DNA of 19,519 nt from Gallionella sp. (GTDB taxonomy: Bacteria > Pseudomonadota > Gammaproteobacteria > Burkholderiales > Gallionellaceae). The number at the start of each line of letters is the position of its first letter. Positions within the stretch are counted from its first letter, which is position 1. Below are positions 8,131 to 14,959 of the stretch, one piece after another. The notes below the pieces were generated by a model. It was not told where the DNA came from. It made no database searches and saw nothing but the letters and a program-made list of their open reading frames with translations. The position numbers were made by a program, and so were the translations under genes. The stretch lies in NCBI GenBank assembly GCA_025362155.1, contig JANYHX010000199.1:1-19519 (forward strand). The letters are read 5' to 3'.

Positions 8131-8147
8131 TCGGTGCGGCGGCTAAC
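8131..8147 (-). promoter_or_regulatory. Conserved upstream element, diverged copy 3
   Basis: The minus-strand GTTAGCCGCCGCACCGA aligns with the first 17 bases of copies 1 and 2, with four differences (TT to CC, A to G, G to C). It lies about 77 bp before the ATG of EF-hand paralogue 3, with GCGCAC again downstream. It sits in the divergent spacer, 29 bp before the hydrolase ATG on the other strand. Confidence 0.4.
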
Positions 8148-8175
8148 ATTTCTTGCGGAATATTTTGGAGGGGCG

Positions 8176-9393
8176 ATGCAACCATTACGTAGTATTTTCG
8201 GGAGTGCCACTCCGTCGCTAGAAGCACGTCACCAGCCGTCCGGATTGAACACCAAATTCAATGGAGGTCCTTCAGTATTTGCGGATTATGTGGCACGAAC
8301 CAGAGAAATGCTCGGCAGGGCGCATTACTTAACGGGCGACATTATTCGGGAAGAAATAATTGACGGCAACGCGCCGTTCGATCTCAAACCTCCACCCGGC
8401 TTTTTACCGGGACAACAAAAAACCTATCGTCGCGGCATATTGCTCACGCATGGCCTCAGCGACTCCCCTTATTCGATGCGCCATCTGGCTGCTTTCTTTC
8501 AGGAAAATGGCTTTCGTGTGATGGCCATATTATTGCCAGGGCACGGTACGCAGCCCGGAGATTTACTTGATGTGGACTGGCAGGAATGGGCCAAAGCAGT
8601 AACCTATGGTGTGAACCGGTTGGCCGAAGAAGTTGATCAAGTCTATCTGGCCGGATATTCGTTGGGCGGCACACTGAGCATTTATCACAGCCTGGGAGAT
8701 AGTCGGGTGCGCGGCTTGTTCCTGTTTTCTCCCGCACTCCAGATTTCTCAATGGGCAGCGTGGGCTAATTTTCACAAGCTGTATAGCTGGCTGATGCCTA
8801 CCCAAAAATGGATCGGTATTAAACTTGACCGGGACATTTATAAATATGAGTCGTTGCCAAAAAATGCTGCCGCTCAAGTGCATGCGCTGACTCAGGCACT
8901 TAATATTCGATTGCAGCAGTCCCACACAAAAAAACTGGACATGCCCATCTTTGCCGCTGCCAGTTCGGATGACATTACTGTAAGAACATCGGCGACCATG
9001 AAGTATATGCTGCGAGCCCGCCATCCTGCCAGCAAACTGGTACTTTACACGACGGAACCTGAAAAATTCCCTACCGATTTTCCGGCAGAGAAACTGGAAT
9101 TGGTGAATAGTGTAATTTCTGAACAAAAAATATTAAGCTCCGCACACACGGCCATCGTGATATCCCCTGAGGACAAGCATTACGGCATGGCGGGAGAGTA
9201 TGCCAATTGCGTGCATTACTATCCGGGGGAGATGGGAAAATACAATGCTTGCATCGCCCATCCAGCAGCCAATTTTCAAGGGGAGGTAACTGAGAAAAAT
9301 CTTCGGGTCGGCATCATGCAACGCTTGATGTACAACCCGAATTTTGCTGCGCTTAAAATTTCGATGAAGCAATTTATCGATAAATTGCCTTAA
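8176..9393 (+). CDS. Alpha/beta hydrolase (serine hydrolase, esterase/lipase-like)
   Basis: 405 residues from the ATG at 8176, chosen because GGAGGGG lies just upstream. An in-frame GTG at 8134 has no such site and overlaps the regulatory element of the neighbouring gene. The fold signatures are an oxyanion HG motif (LLTHGLSDSP, about 89-98), a LLPGHG turn (119-124) and the nucleophile elbow AGYSLGG with Ser162. An acid is likely in the SSDD segment, and a late His lies in SAHTAI or DKHYG. There is no signal peptide or membrane segment, so it is probably cytosolic. The substrate is unknown; the C-terminal 100 residues after the catalytic core carry three Cys and resemble no family I can name. 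It ends 12 bp from the convergent metG. Confidence 0.8.
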   Translation: MQPLRSIFGSATPSLEARHQPSGLNTKFNGGPSVFADYVARTREMLGRAHYLTGDIIREEIIDGNAPFDLKPPPGFLPGQQKTYRRGILLTHGLSDSPYSMRHLAAFFQENGFRVMAILLPGHGTQPGDLLDVDWQEWAKAVTYGVNRLAEEVDQVYLAGYSLGGTLSIYHSLGDSRVRGLFLFSPALQISQWAAWANFHKLYSWLMPTQKWIGIKLDRDIYKYESLPKNAAAQVHALTQALNIRLQQSHTKKLDMPIFAAASSDDITVRTSATMKYMLRARHPASKLVLYTTEPEKFPTDFPAEKLELVNSVISEQKILSSAHTAIVISPEDKHYGMAGEYANCVHYYPGEMGKYNACIAHPAANFQGEVTEKNLRVGIMQRLMYNPNFAALKISMKQFIDKLP

Positions 9394-9405
9394 CCGGAAC
9401 AAAAA

Positions 9406-12024
9406 TTATTTGACTCGCATTCCAGGTTGGGCACCTTCATCCGGGCTGAGTATAAACAAGCCCGGCGCCTCGCCGGAAGCCGCCAGCACCATGCCTTCCG
9501 ACAGGCCAAATTTCATTTTGCGCGGCGCGAGGTTGGCGACCATCACCGTCATGCGGCCCTTAAGTTTTTCCGGATCGTACGCTGACTTGATGCCCGCAAA
9601 TACTGTGCGTGTTTTTTCCTCGCCGATGTCCAGTGTCAGTTTCAGCAACTTCTCTGCACCTTCGACATGCTCGGCGTTGACGATCTTGGCCACGCGCAGA
9701 TCGACCTTGCTGAACTCGTCGATGGAAATATAATTCCCCTCTCCCCCCGGGAGAGGGGCCAGGGGTGAGGGAGCACTCATTGAAGGAGTGATTATATGGT
9801 GAGCATCTAACTCCCACCAAATTTTCTCCAGCACTGCCTCCGTTTCCGCAAACACCTCGTTGTTACAAAAACGCAGCACATCAATTCCTTTTGATTTCAG
9901 AAATGCGGAGCGCTTCTCATCATGTGCGTTCGCTTCCGAATGTTGACCACCATCCAGTTCAATTGCGAGGCTGGCTTCGTGACAAAAGAAGTCCAGCACA
10001 TAAGGTGGGAACGGATGTTGGCGGCGAAATTTCGCACCACCTAATCGGTTGTCTCTTAGCAATGCCCACATTAAGGATTCGGCATCCGTTTGCTCCTGGC
10101 GTAATTTGCGTGCAAATATCTTGATGGATTCCGGCATGGGTAACTTTTGCGCTCCCTCACCCCCAGCCCCTCTCCCGGTGGGCGAGGGGAGCGGTGCTGC
10201 AGGTTCCAGGGTTTGTTTGTTGGCTTCGATCATGGCGTCTATTTGTTTTTGGTCTACACGGGTCATTAAGTGCTGATAGGGGTTGATGGCATGCCCATTT
10301 GGCAACAAAGTTTGAGCACTCGCTGAAGTGAGTGGCTCAATGTTTAAAAATCTTTCAATGTTGTTAACCATCTCAGGCAAAACTGGCTTCAGATAGATGG
10401 CAACCATGCGGAACATATTGATTGATACGCTACAAACCTGATGTAGTAATTCCATTTCGCCAGCTTTAGCCAATTCCCAAGGTTTGAGTACGTCGATGTA
10501 CGCATTGATGCAAGCAACGAAGGCCATGATGTCTCGAATGGCTTTGTTGTATTCGCGGTCTTCGTACAGCTCGTTGACGTGTTCAAGTCTAGAGTAAACG
10601 AATGGAAAAATGGGACTCTTGGATGTGCGATCAATTTCTTTGGCTTCGATTACCCACAAATCCGGGGTACTTAAAACTTTCCCATCGAAATATTTGGTAA
10701 TGAATGGTGCACAACGGCTGGCAATGTTGATGTACTTGCCAATCAAATCGCTGTTCACCTTCGCTACGAAGTCCTCGAGGTTGAGGTCTATGTCTTCCAT
10801 CGTGCCATTAAGCTTGGCGGCATAGTAGTAGCGCAGGTATTCCGGATTGAGTCCCTGTTTGAGATAGCTGTCGGCGGTGATGAACGTGCCGCGCGACTTG
10901 CTCATCTTCTCTCCGTTCACAGTGAGAAAGCCGTGCGCGAACAGTTTGGTCGGGGTGCGGAAGCCGGCATGTTGCAGCATCGCGGGCCAGAAAAGCGCGT
11001 GGAAATAGAGGATGTCCTTGCCGATGAAGTGGTATAGCTCGGTATCCGAGCCTTGCTTCCAGTAGTCGTCGAACAACCCATCCCCACCCCCGCCCTCCCC
11101 TTGAAGGGGAGGGAGTTTGGTTCCTTCCCCTTCAAGGGGAAGGGTAGGATGGGGATGGGTATGTCCTTTTTCGGTGAGTCTGTCACAAAGCGCCTTAAAG
11201 CTCCCCATATAGCCGACCGGCGCGTCCAGCCATACATAAAAATACTTGCCCGGCGCATCGGGAATCTCGAAGCCGAAATAGGGCGCGTCGCGCGAGATGT
11301 CCCAGTCGGATAATTTGTTTTCGCTTTCGCTACCTAACCATTCCTGCATCTTGTTGGCAGCTTCCGGCTGCAACGCGCCGCTGCGTGTCCATATGCGTAG
11401 GAATTGCTGACAGGTGTCGGCAGAGAGTTTGAAAAAGTAGTGGTCGGAATTGCGGCGCTCGGGTTTGGCGCCAGACACGGCAGAATAGGGGTTAATTAAA
11501 TCAGTGGGCGCATAGGCTGCACCACATACTTCGCAATTGTCGCCATATTGGTCCTTGGCGTGGCACTTCGGGCATTCGCCTTTGATGAAGCGATCCGGCA
11601 GGAACATGTTTTTGACTGGGTCGTAGAACTGTTCGACGGAGCGCACTTCGATCAAACCAGCGGCTTTGAGTTTGCGATAAATTTCCTCGGAATATTCCCT
11701 GGTTTCATTACTATTAGTGCTGCCGTAGTGGTTGAAGTTGACATGGAAGCCGTCGAAATCGGCCTTATGTTCATGCCAGACGCGGTCTATCAGTTGTTCC
11801 GGCGTAATGCCTTCCTTTTCCGCGCGCAGCATAATGGGCGTGCCGTGGGTGTCGTCTGCGCACACATAATGGCAAATATTCCCCTGCATTTTCTGGAAGC
11901 GCACCCAGATGTCGGTCTGGATGTATTCCACCAAATGGCCGAGATGAATGCTGCCATTGGCGTAGGGGAGGGCAGAGGTAACTAATATCTTTCTGGGTTC
12001 AGTGGGGATTCTTTGGGTACTCAT
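9406..12024 (-). CDS. metG: Methionyl-tRNA synthetase with two in-frame insertions
   Basis: 872 residues; proteobacterial MetRS proteins are usually about 680-700. Present in order are the HIGH-type motif HLGH (27-30), the zinc-knuckle cysteines CPKC (151-154) and CEVC (164-167), KMSKS (373-377), the anticodon-binding helical domain (about 400-600) and the C-terminal tRNA-binding/dimerisation domain (about 768-872, with KVDLRVAKI and [10 protein letters not shown]). It charges initiator and elongator tRNA-Met in the cytosol. Two extra segments are visible: residues about 286-316 in a loop before FDDYWK, and about 611-764 in the linker before the C-terminal domain, the latter containing a DUF559 nuclease domain. 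Removing both leaves about 687 residues. There is no stop or frameshift. No second MetRS is seen here, so the gene is probably functional. Start: ATG at 12024, weak ribosome site. Confidence 0.95.
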   Translation of the reverse strand: MSTQRIPTEPRKILVTSALPYANGSIHLGHLVEYIQTDIWVRFQKMQGNICHYVCADDTHGTPIMLRAEKEGITPEQLIDRVWHEHKADFDGFHVNFNHYGSTNSNETREYSEEIYRKLKAAGLIEVRSVEQFYDPVKNMFLPDRFIKGECPKCHAKDQYGDNCEVCGAAYAPTDLINPYSAVSGAKPERRNSDHYFFKLSADTCQQFLRIWTRSGALQPEAANKMQEWLGSESENKLSDWDISRDAPYFGFEIPDAPGKYFYVWLDAPVGYMGSFKALCDRLTEKGHTHPHPTLPLEGEGTKLPPLQGEGGGGDGLFDDYWKQGSDTELYHFIGKDILYFHALFWPAMLQHAGFRTPTKLFAHGFLTVNGEKMSKSRGTFITADSYLKQGLNPEYLRYYYAAKLNGTMEDIDLNLEDFVAKVNSDLIGKYINIASRCAPFITKYFDGKVLSTPDLWVIEAKEIDRTSKSPIFPFVYSRLEHVNELYEDREYNKAIRDIMAFVACINAYIDVLKPWELAKAGEMELLHQVCSVSINMFRMVAIYLKPVLPEMVNNIERFLNIEPLTSASAQTLLPNGHAINPYQHLMTRVDQKQIDAMIEANKQTLEPAAPLPSPTGRGAGGEGAQKLPMPESIKIFARKLRQEQTDAESLMWALLRDNRLGGAKFRRQHPFPPYVLDFFCHEASLAIELDGGQHSEANAHDEKRSAFLKSKGIDVLRFCNNEVFAETEAVLEKIWWELDAHHIITPSMSAPSPLAPLPGGEGNYISIDEFSKVDLRVAKIVNAEHVEGAEKLLKLTLDIGEEKTRTVFAGIKSAYDPEKLKGRMTVMVANLAPRKMKFGLSEGMVLAASGEAPGLFILSPDEGAQPGMRVK
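9736..9771 (-). repeat. Inverted repeat end of the DUF559 cassette (C-terminal side)
   Basis: A 36-bp GC-rich sequence that itself contains a palindrome, CCCCTCTCCC with GGGAGAGGGG. Its reverse complement matches 10154-10189 at 32 of 36 positions. It is translated in metG as a Pro/Gly-rich segment ([12 protein letters not shown]). Confidence 0.85.
10154..10189 (+). repeat. Inverted repeat end of the DUF559 cassette (N-terminal side)
   Basis: A 36-bp sequence beginning CCCTCACCCC and ending GAGGGG, inverted relative to 9736-9771 with four mismatches. It is translated in metG as [13 protein letters not shown]. Confidence 0.85.
11077..11159. repeat. 83-bp double-palindrome element inserted in frame in metG
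   Basis: 10-bp perfect terminal inverted repeats (CCCATCCCCA at 11077-11086, its complement at 11150-11159) bracket two perfect palindromes, each with 10-bp arms around a single base. These are 11093-11113 (CCCTCCCCTT arms) and 11123-11143 (CCTTCCCCTT arms). It is translated on the minus strand as [21 protein letters not shown] and further Gly residues within the catalytic half of MetRS, in the loop before FDDYWK. This segment is absent from ordinary MetRS such as the E. coli enzyme. The structure resembles small palindromic interspersed elements that can insert in coding DNA. Confidence 0.85.
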
Positions 12025-12255
12025 GTAATCGCCGGAATGCGCTAAAGGCGCGGATTTTAGTACACTTTTCCCTTTTCACCTACATTGATTCCCAGCCGGG
12101 TTACTTTCCACATTTTTGCTTCACCCCAATAAATAGGCGTATCAAGTAAGACTACTTCCCCAACTTGAAAATCTTCCTTGCGCTGCGGTAAAAATCTGCG
12201 ACAATCCGCGCCAATTCCTTAATCCCACCAATTTGTTATTCCTCAGGAGTAAGCA
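12025..12255. promoter_or_regulatory. Divergent intergenic region of metG and the decarboxylase
   Basis: 231 bp. For the plus-strand decarboxylase, a possible promoter is TTGAAA (12165-12170), an 18-bp spacer, and TAAAAA (12189-12194), about 60 bp before the ATG. For metG, a TAAAAT (minus strand, near 12060) is a possible -10 box without a good -35. Both are weak assignments. No riboswitch or T-box structure was recognised. Confidence 0.35.
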
Positions 12256-14508
12256 ATGAAATTTCGCTTTCCTATCGTCATTATTGACGAAGATTTTCGT
12301 TCAGAGAATGCCAGCGGCTTGGGCATACGCGCGTTGGCTGATGCCATTGAAAAAGAGGGAATGGAAATTCTCGGCGTCACCAGTTATGGCGACCTGACTT
12401 CTTTTGCCCAGCAGCAAAGCCGCGCCTCGGCGTTTTTATTGTCGATTGATGATGAAGAATTCGGCGCGGGCAGCAAGGAGGAAACTGAAGTTGCGCTGAA
12501 GAGTCTGCGTGCATTCGTCGAGGAGATACGCTTCAAGAACGCCGATATTCCAATTTACCTGTATGGCGAGACACGCACTTCACGGCACATTCCGAATGAT
12601 GTGCTGCGCGAGTTGCATGGCTTTATTCATATGCACGAAGACACACCGGAATTTGTCGCGCGTCACATTATCCGCGAAGCCAGATCATATCTGGACTCGC
12701 TTGCACCGCCGTTTTTCCGCGCGTTGTTGCATTATGCGCAGGATGGCTCCTATTCTTGGCATTGCCCGGGACACTCGGGCGGTGTGGCGTTTTTGAAATC
12801 GCCGGTTGGGCAGATGTTCCACCAATTTTTTGGCGAGAATATGTTGCGTGCCGACGTATGCAATTCGGTGGATGAGCTTGGCCAGTTGCTTGACCATACC
12901 GGGCCGGTGGCCGCTTCAGAACGCAACGCAGCACGCATTTTCAATTCCGATCATTTATTTTTTGTAACCAATGGCACCTCTACATCCAATAAAATTGTAT
13001 GGCATTCCACCGTTGCGCCGGATGACATTGTGGTGGTGGATCGTAACTGCCATAAGTCCATTTTGCATGCCATCATCATGACCGGCGCGGTGCCGGTGTT
13101 TCTGACCCCGACGCGTAATCACTACGGCATCATCGGGCCGATTCCGAAGTCCGAATTCGAGCCGCAAAACATTCAGCGCAAGATTGATGCAAATCCATTC
13201 ATCAAAGATAAGACCAAGAAGCCGCGCATTCTGACCATCACCCAGAGCACTTATGATGGCATCGTGTACAACGTGGAAATGTTGAAGGAGATGCTGGATG
13301 GACGCATCGATACACTGCACTTTGATGAAGCCTGGTTGCCGCATGCAGCTTTCCATGAGTTCTACGAAGACATGCACGCCATTGGAAAATATCGTCCGCG
13401 CCCCAAAGAGTCGATGATCTTTGCTACCCAATCCACGCATAAATTATTGGCGGGCTTGTCGCAGGCTTCGCAAATACTGGTGCGTGAATCAGAAAGCCAT
13501 AAATTGAATCGGCATATTTTTAACGAGGCTTATTTGATGCACACTTCCACCAGTCCACAATACGCCATTATCGCGTCATGCGACGTGGCGGCGGCAATGA
13601 TGGAGCCGCCAGGCGGCACGGCGCTGGTAGAGGAGTCGATTGCCGAGGCACTGGATTTTCGCCGCGCCATGCGCAAAGTTGATGACGAGTTTGGCAAGGA
13701 CTGGTGGTTCAAGGTGTGGGGCCCGGATAATCTTGCCGAAGAAGGCATCGGTTCACGCGAAGAGTGGATATTGCATACCGATGATAAATGGCATGGCTTC
13801 GGCAAACTGGCCACCGGTTTCAACATGCTCGACCCGATCAAGGCCACTATTATTACGCCTGGTCTGGATGTGGACGGAGATTTTTCTGACAGCGGCATTC
13901 CTGCGTCCATGGTCACCCGATATTTGGCCGAGCACGGCGTAATCGTCGAGAAATGCGGACTGTATTCGTTCTTCATCATGTTCACCATTGGCATCACCAA
14001 GGGGCGCTGGAATACGCTGCTCACTGCGTTGCAGCAATTCAAGGATGATTATGACCGCAACCAGCCGATCTGGCGCATCCTGCCGGAATTTGCGGCGCTG
14101 CATCCGCGTTACGAACGGATTGGGCTGCGAGATTTGTGCCAGCAGATTCACGATGCATACAACAGCCACAACGTGGCGCGCATGACTACCGAAATGTATT
14201 TGTCGGATATGCAACCGGCGATGAAGCCGTCCGATGCCTTTGCCAAGATGGCGCATGATGAAATCGAGCGGGTGGAAATAGATCAGCTCGAAGGCCGCAT
14301 CACCGCTGTGTTGCTGACCCCCTATCCGCCGGGAATTCCGCTGTTGATCCCAGGAGAAATATTTAACAAAACCATCGTGGACTATCTCAAGTTCGCGCGC
14401 GATTTCAATGAAAAATTCCCCGGCTTCGAGACCGATATTCATGGCCTCGTCGCGGAAGAAGTTGAAGGTGTGAAAGGTTATTTCGTGGACTGTGTGCTGG
14501 AGAGCTAG
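12256..14508 (+). CDS. Orn/Lys/Arg decarboxylase, class I fold, PLP-dependent
   Basis: 750 residues, the full length of the AdiA/LdcC/SpeC type. The ATG at 12256 follows CAGGAGT. It has an N-terminal 'wing' domain resembling a receiver fold (1-130), then the PLP domain with WHCPGHSGG (168-176), TNGTSTSNK (238-246), the Asp that contacts the pyridine nitrogen in HFDEAW (Asp358) and the Schiff-base lysine in STHKLLAGLSQ (Lys396). The usual C-terminal domain follows. It decarboxylates a basic amino acid to a polyamine (agmatine, cadaverine or putrescine) in the cytosol. The sequence alone does not let me choose among arginine, lysine and ornithine. It appears monocistronic, with a terminator 22 bp after the stop. 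Confidence 0.9.
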   Translation: MKFRFPIVIIDEDFRSENASGLGIRALADAIEKEGMEILGVTSYGDLTSFAQQQSRASAFLLSIDDEEFGAGSKEETEVALKSLRAFVEEIRFKNADIPIYLYGETRTSRHIPNDVLRELHGFIHMHEDTPEFVARHIIREARSYLDSLAPPFFRALLHYAQDGSYSWHCPGHSGGVAFLKSPVGQMFHQFFGENMLRADVCNSVDELGQLLDHTGPVAASERNAARIFNSDHLFFVTNGTSTSNKIVWHSTVAPDDIVVVDRNCHKSILHAIIMTGAVPVFLTPTRNHYGIIGPIPKSEFEPQNIQRKIDANPFIKDKTKKPRILTITQSTYDGIVYNVEMLKEMLDGRIDTLHFDEAWLPHAAFHEFYEDMHAIGKYRPRPKESMIFATQSTHKLLAGLSQASQILVRESESHKLNRHIFNEAYLMHTSTSPQYAIIASCDVAAAMMEPPGGTALVEESIAEALDFRRAMRKVDDEFGKDWWFKVWGPDNLAEEGIGSREEWILHTDDKWHGFGKLATGFNMLDPIKATIITPGLDVDGDFSDSGIPASMVTRYLAEHGVIVEKCGLYSFFIMFTIGITKGRWNTLLTALQQFKDDYDRNQPIWRILPEFAALHPRYERIGLRDLCQQIHDAYNSHNVARMTTEMYLSDMQPAMKPSDAFAKMAHDEIERVEIDQLEGRITAVLLTPYPPGIPLLIPGEIFNKTIVDYLKFARDFNEKFPGFETDIHGLVAEEVEGVKGYFVDCVLES

Positions 14509-14529
14509 GGATATGATTTTGAGAAAATA

Positions 14530-14553
14530 AAAAGCGGCGATATGCCCGCTTTT
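14530..14553. terminator. Bidirectional Rho-independent terminator
   Basis: AAAAGCGG (14530-14537) and CCGCTTTT (14546-14553) form a stem with an 8-nt loop, with A residues before and T residues after. It therefore serves the decarboxylase gene on the plus strand (stop at 14508) and the response regulator gene on the minus strand (stop at 14577). Confidence 0.8.
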
Positions 14554-14576
14554 ATCCACGCCGCGTATCTAATAGC

Positions 14577-14924
14577 TTATAGGGCGCGAACAGCCCCGAT
14601 TAATTCCTGTTCATTTAATTGACCTTTGACGAAAACCTTGCTGACATTAATCATCGTGCTGGTTATATCGTGTGCCGAAAATACGATGATGGGAATGGTT
14701 GCATCCTGTTCCGCAAGCTCATGAATTAGATCAGAGCCAGAGCCATCGGGTAGGGTAAAGTCCAGTAGAACCAGGTCATATCTAGATGCCTTGATAAGCA
14801 GGCGGGCTTCTTTAAGCGTGCTGGCGCAGGTGATTTCCACAATTCCTGAAAGAACCGCAGCGATATATTGCTGGAAGCTCTTGCTGTCTTCTACGTGCAA
14901 AATGCGTTTGATGTTTTGGTTCAT
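14577..14924 (-). CDS. Single-domain response regulator (CheY-like receiver)
   Basis: 115 residues, only a receiver domain. The acidic pair Glu12-Asp13 (VEDSKS), phospho-acceptor Asp55 in LVLLDFTLPDGSG, Ser83 in VFSAHD and Lys100 in VFVKGQ are all present, so phosphorylation is expected to be possible. No DNA-binding or output domain follows, so it would act by protein contact or in a phosphorelay. No kinase is in the window. GGAGAA precedes the ATG. It begins 35 bp after the Fe-S flavoprotein gene on the same strand and probably shares its transcript, hinting at regulation linked to electron transfer; that link is inference. Confidence 0.85.
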   Translation of the reverse strand: MNQNIKRILHVEDSKSFQQYIAAVLSGIVEITCASTLKEARLLIKASRYDLVLLDFTLPDGSGSDLIHELAEQDATIPIIVFSAHDITSTMINVSKVFVKGQLNEQELIGAVRAL

Positions 14925-14959
14925 TAGGTTCTCCGTTTTAACGATCTATACTAACTTAT

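Larger units (their letters stand above)
9736..10189 (-). mobile_element. DUF559 nuclease cassette with inverted-repeat ends, inserted in frame in metG
   Basis: A 454-bp segment bounded by 36-bp inverted repeats (9736-9771 and 10154-10189) lies within the linker region of MetRS. On the minus strand it is translated in the metG frame. Residues about 632-739 (9808-10131) form a DUF559 domain, related to Vsr/PD-(D/E)XK nucleases: [32 protein letters not shown] (Asp678), AIELDGGQH (Glu689, Asp691, His695) and FCNNEV (Glu723). The likely metal-binding acids are present, so the domain may be active. The repeats are translated as Pro/Gly-rich linkers ([12 protein letters not shown] and [11 protein letters not shown]). 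Mobility is inferred from the bracketed structure and from absence of this domain in ordinary MetRS. No target-site duplication is obvious. Confidence 0.75.

Noticed and set aside
9736..9771. GC-rich palindrome considered as an intrinsic terminator or metG end
   Set aside because: It lies inside the open metG frame upstream of the conserved C-terminal tRNA-binding domain and has no T-run.
9808..10131. DUF559 segment considered as a separate gene overlapping metG or a pseudogene
   Set aside because: It is continuous and in frame with MetRS on both sides, and its internal ATG (residue 630) has no ribosome site. Independent expression cannot be excluded but is not supported.
12955..13440. 161-codon minus-strand frame within the decarboxylase gene
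   Set aside because: Shadow of the coding strand; no signal, no motif, no ribosome site.
13753..14559. 268-codon open frame on the minus strand opposite the decarboxylase
   Set aside because: It is antisense to a strongly conserved enzyme gene, and its translation is His/Arg-rich shadow sequence. It also crosses the bidirectional terminator.
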